A stretch of DNA of 16,633 bases, from the NCBI GenBank assembly GCA_902766915.1, contig CACXFN010000024.1, positions 1 to 16,633 of the forward strand, read 5' to 3'. Under the pieces are notes generated by a model. It saw only the letters and a list, made by a program, of their open reading frames with translations. It was not told where the DNA came from and did no database searches. Both the position numbers and the translations under genes were made by a program. The first letter of the stretch is position 1, and each line of letters opens with the position of its first letter. The stretch is from an uncultured Eubacteriales bacterium (GTDB lineage Bacteria; Bacillota; Clostridia; Peptostreptococcales; Anaerovoracaceae). This document shows, in pieces, positions 15,913 through 16,633 of the stretch.

Positions 15913-16633
15913 CTAATAATTCTTATTTCTTATAACGAATTCCTCAAAGTAAGGAAGCACAAAAGATACAACACCATATGTGCTTCCGTCCAAAATGCCT
16001 CTTTTGATTAATCTATCTCTATACGGAGAAAAATCTCCGTTAGACATATTTAGTTTTTCCCGAACGTCCGCTATTTTACCGGTTTTAGATTCTGCAATTG
16101 CAGTCGCTATTTCTCTATCCTTTGGCGAAAGCTCGCTCCAAATCTTATTGTATACGTACTCCTCCAGGTATTGTTTGTATAAAACCATGACTTCGTCATT
16201 TAGACCCTTTTGCTCGTAAACCAAGAACCCTAGCGCCTGAAACGCGAAAGAAAAGCCTTTGGTCATTTGTGCCATCTTATCAGCCTCATCGGCATCTACG
16301 GGTAATTCCTTGAAGTAATTCGCAGACATAGCCCCGTAATTGAGTGGTTTCATATATATCTTTGGAGCCCTATGTAAAAACGTTAGTGTCTTTTCATTTT
16401 GAAGCGAATCTACATTTTCGTAAAGACCTGTCATAATCAAGAAAAGAGGAAGGTCCTGTCGTATAAATATTTGAAATGCTGAAGTAAAGATTCTCATATT
16501 TTTATTACTCGATACTTCATCTATCGTAACAAGCACCTTTTTTCCGTTTTTATCTAATGCCGCCAGCATTTCCTGTAATGCGACCTCGATATCTACGGGT
16601 GCACCATTAATCTCAATCTCCACACCTACGCCA
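15913..16633 (-). CDS. AAA-type ATPase with C-terminal winged helix, N-terminus missing
   Basis: This is a partial gene whose 5' end lies beyond the right edge. The frame stays open to the edge, and the GTG at 16623 is preceded by in-frame codons for Gly-Val-Gly, so it is not a start. The visible part has a Walker B-like VLVTIDEV, a sensor-1-like LFLIMTGLYENV, and a helical lid region. The last 70 residues (SPKDREIATAIAE, then IADVREKLNMSNGDFSPYRDRLIKRGIL) look like a winged helix, as in Orc1/Cdc6-like or archaeal-type ATPases. The Walker A motif would be upstream. Proteins of this plan are annotated only as ATP-binding protein, and I know of no assigned function. It ends 17 bases before argH and probably shares its transcript. 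Confidence 0.7.
   Translation of the reverse strand, partial: GVGVEIEINGAPVDIEVALQEMLAALDKNGKKVLVTIDEVSSNKNMRIFTSAFQIFIRQDLPLFLIMTGLYENVDSLQNEKTLTFLHRAPKIYMKPLNYGAMSANYFKELPVDADEADKMAQMTKGFSFAFQALGFLVYEQKGLNDEVMVLYKQYLEEYVYNKIWSELSPKDREIATAIAESKTGKIADVREKLNMSNGDFSPYRDRLIKRGILDGSTYGVVSFVLPYFEEFVIRNKNY

Noticed and set aside
15913..16633. Anti-phage defence ATPase
   Set aside because: It sits among housekeeping genes, with no nuclease, toxin or other effector beside it in view. The N-terminus is missing, so no such claim can be supported.

Overview
The window looks like an ordinary chromosomal stretch from a low-to-moderate GC Gram-positive bacterium, most likely a Clostridia member (Lachnospiraceae-like). 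This is inferred from AddB rather than RecBCD, a SpoIIE/RsbU-type phosphatase, tandem BceB/MacB-like ABC fusions and mostly purine-rich Shine-Dalgarno sites. No marker in the window fixes the genus. I see no tRNA, rRNA, CRISPR array, insertion sequence or phage gene.

Layout: the only plus-strand gene is the 3' end of an M3-family oligoendopeptidase (about 1-484). It meets the minus-strand genes at a bidirectional hairpin terminator. Everything else reads on the minus strand, so transcription runs from high to low coordinates. In that order come an AAA-type ATPase with a C-terminal winged helix (cut by the right edge), argH, tex, a HAD phosphatase and addB, a likely run of co-oriented housekeeping genes ending at a terminator near 7540. 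Next is a two-gene operon of ATPase-FtsX fusion ABC transporters (7427-2545) with its own leader and terminator. Last is a membrane-anchored sensor phosphatase (extracellular sensor, HAMP, SpoIIE/PP2C) at 2295-526.

How the genes work: AddB is half of the AddAB double-strand-break nuclease, but no addA lies next to it here. Tex is an RNA-binding transcription accessory factor. ArgH makes arginine and no other arg gene is adjacent. The two ABC proteins probably form one heteromeric export or peptide-sensing machine. The phosphatase probably controls an anti-sigma switch encoded elsewhere.

I did not find a convincing new system. The most interesting signal is a pattern, not a gene: five short perfect or near-perfect tandem duplications (11, 13, 15, 18 and 24 bp) sit in tolerant places (promoter regions, a terminator tail, and linker insertions in AddB and ArgH). 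They suggest replication slippage and may explain a glycine/glutamate-rich insertion unusual for ArgH. Second to that are the missing Walker A motif in AddB and its orphan position.
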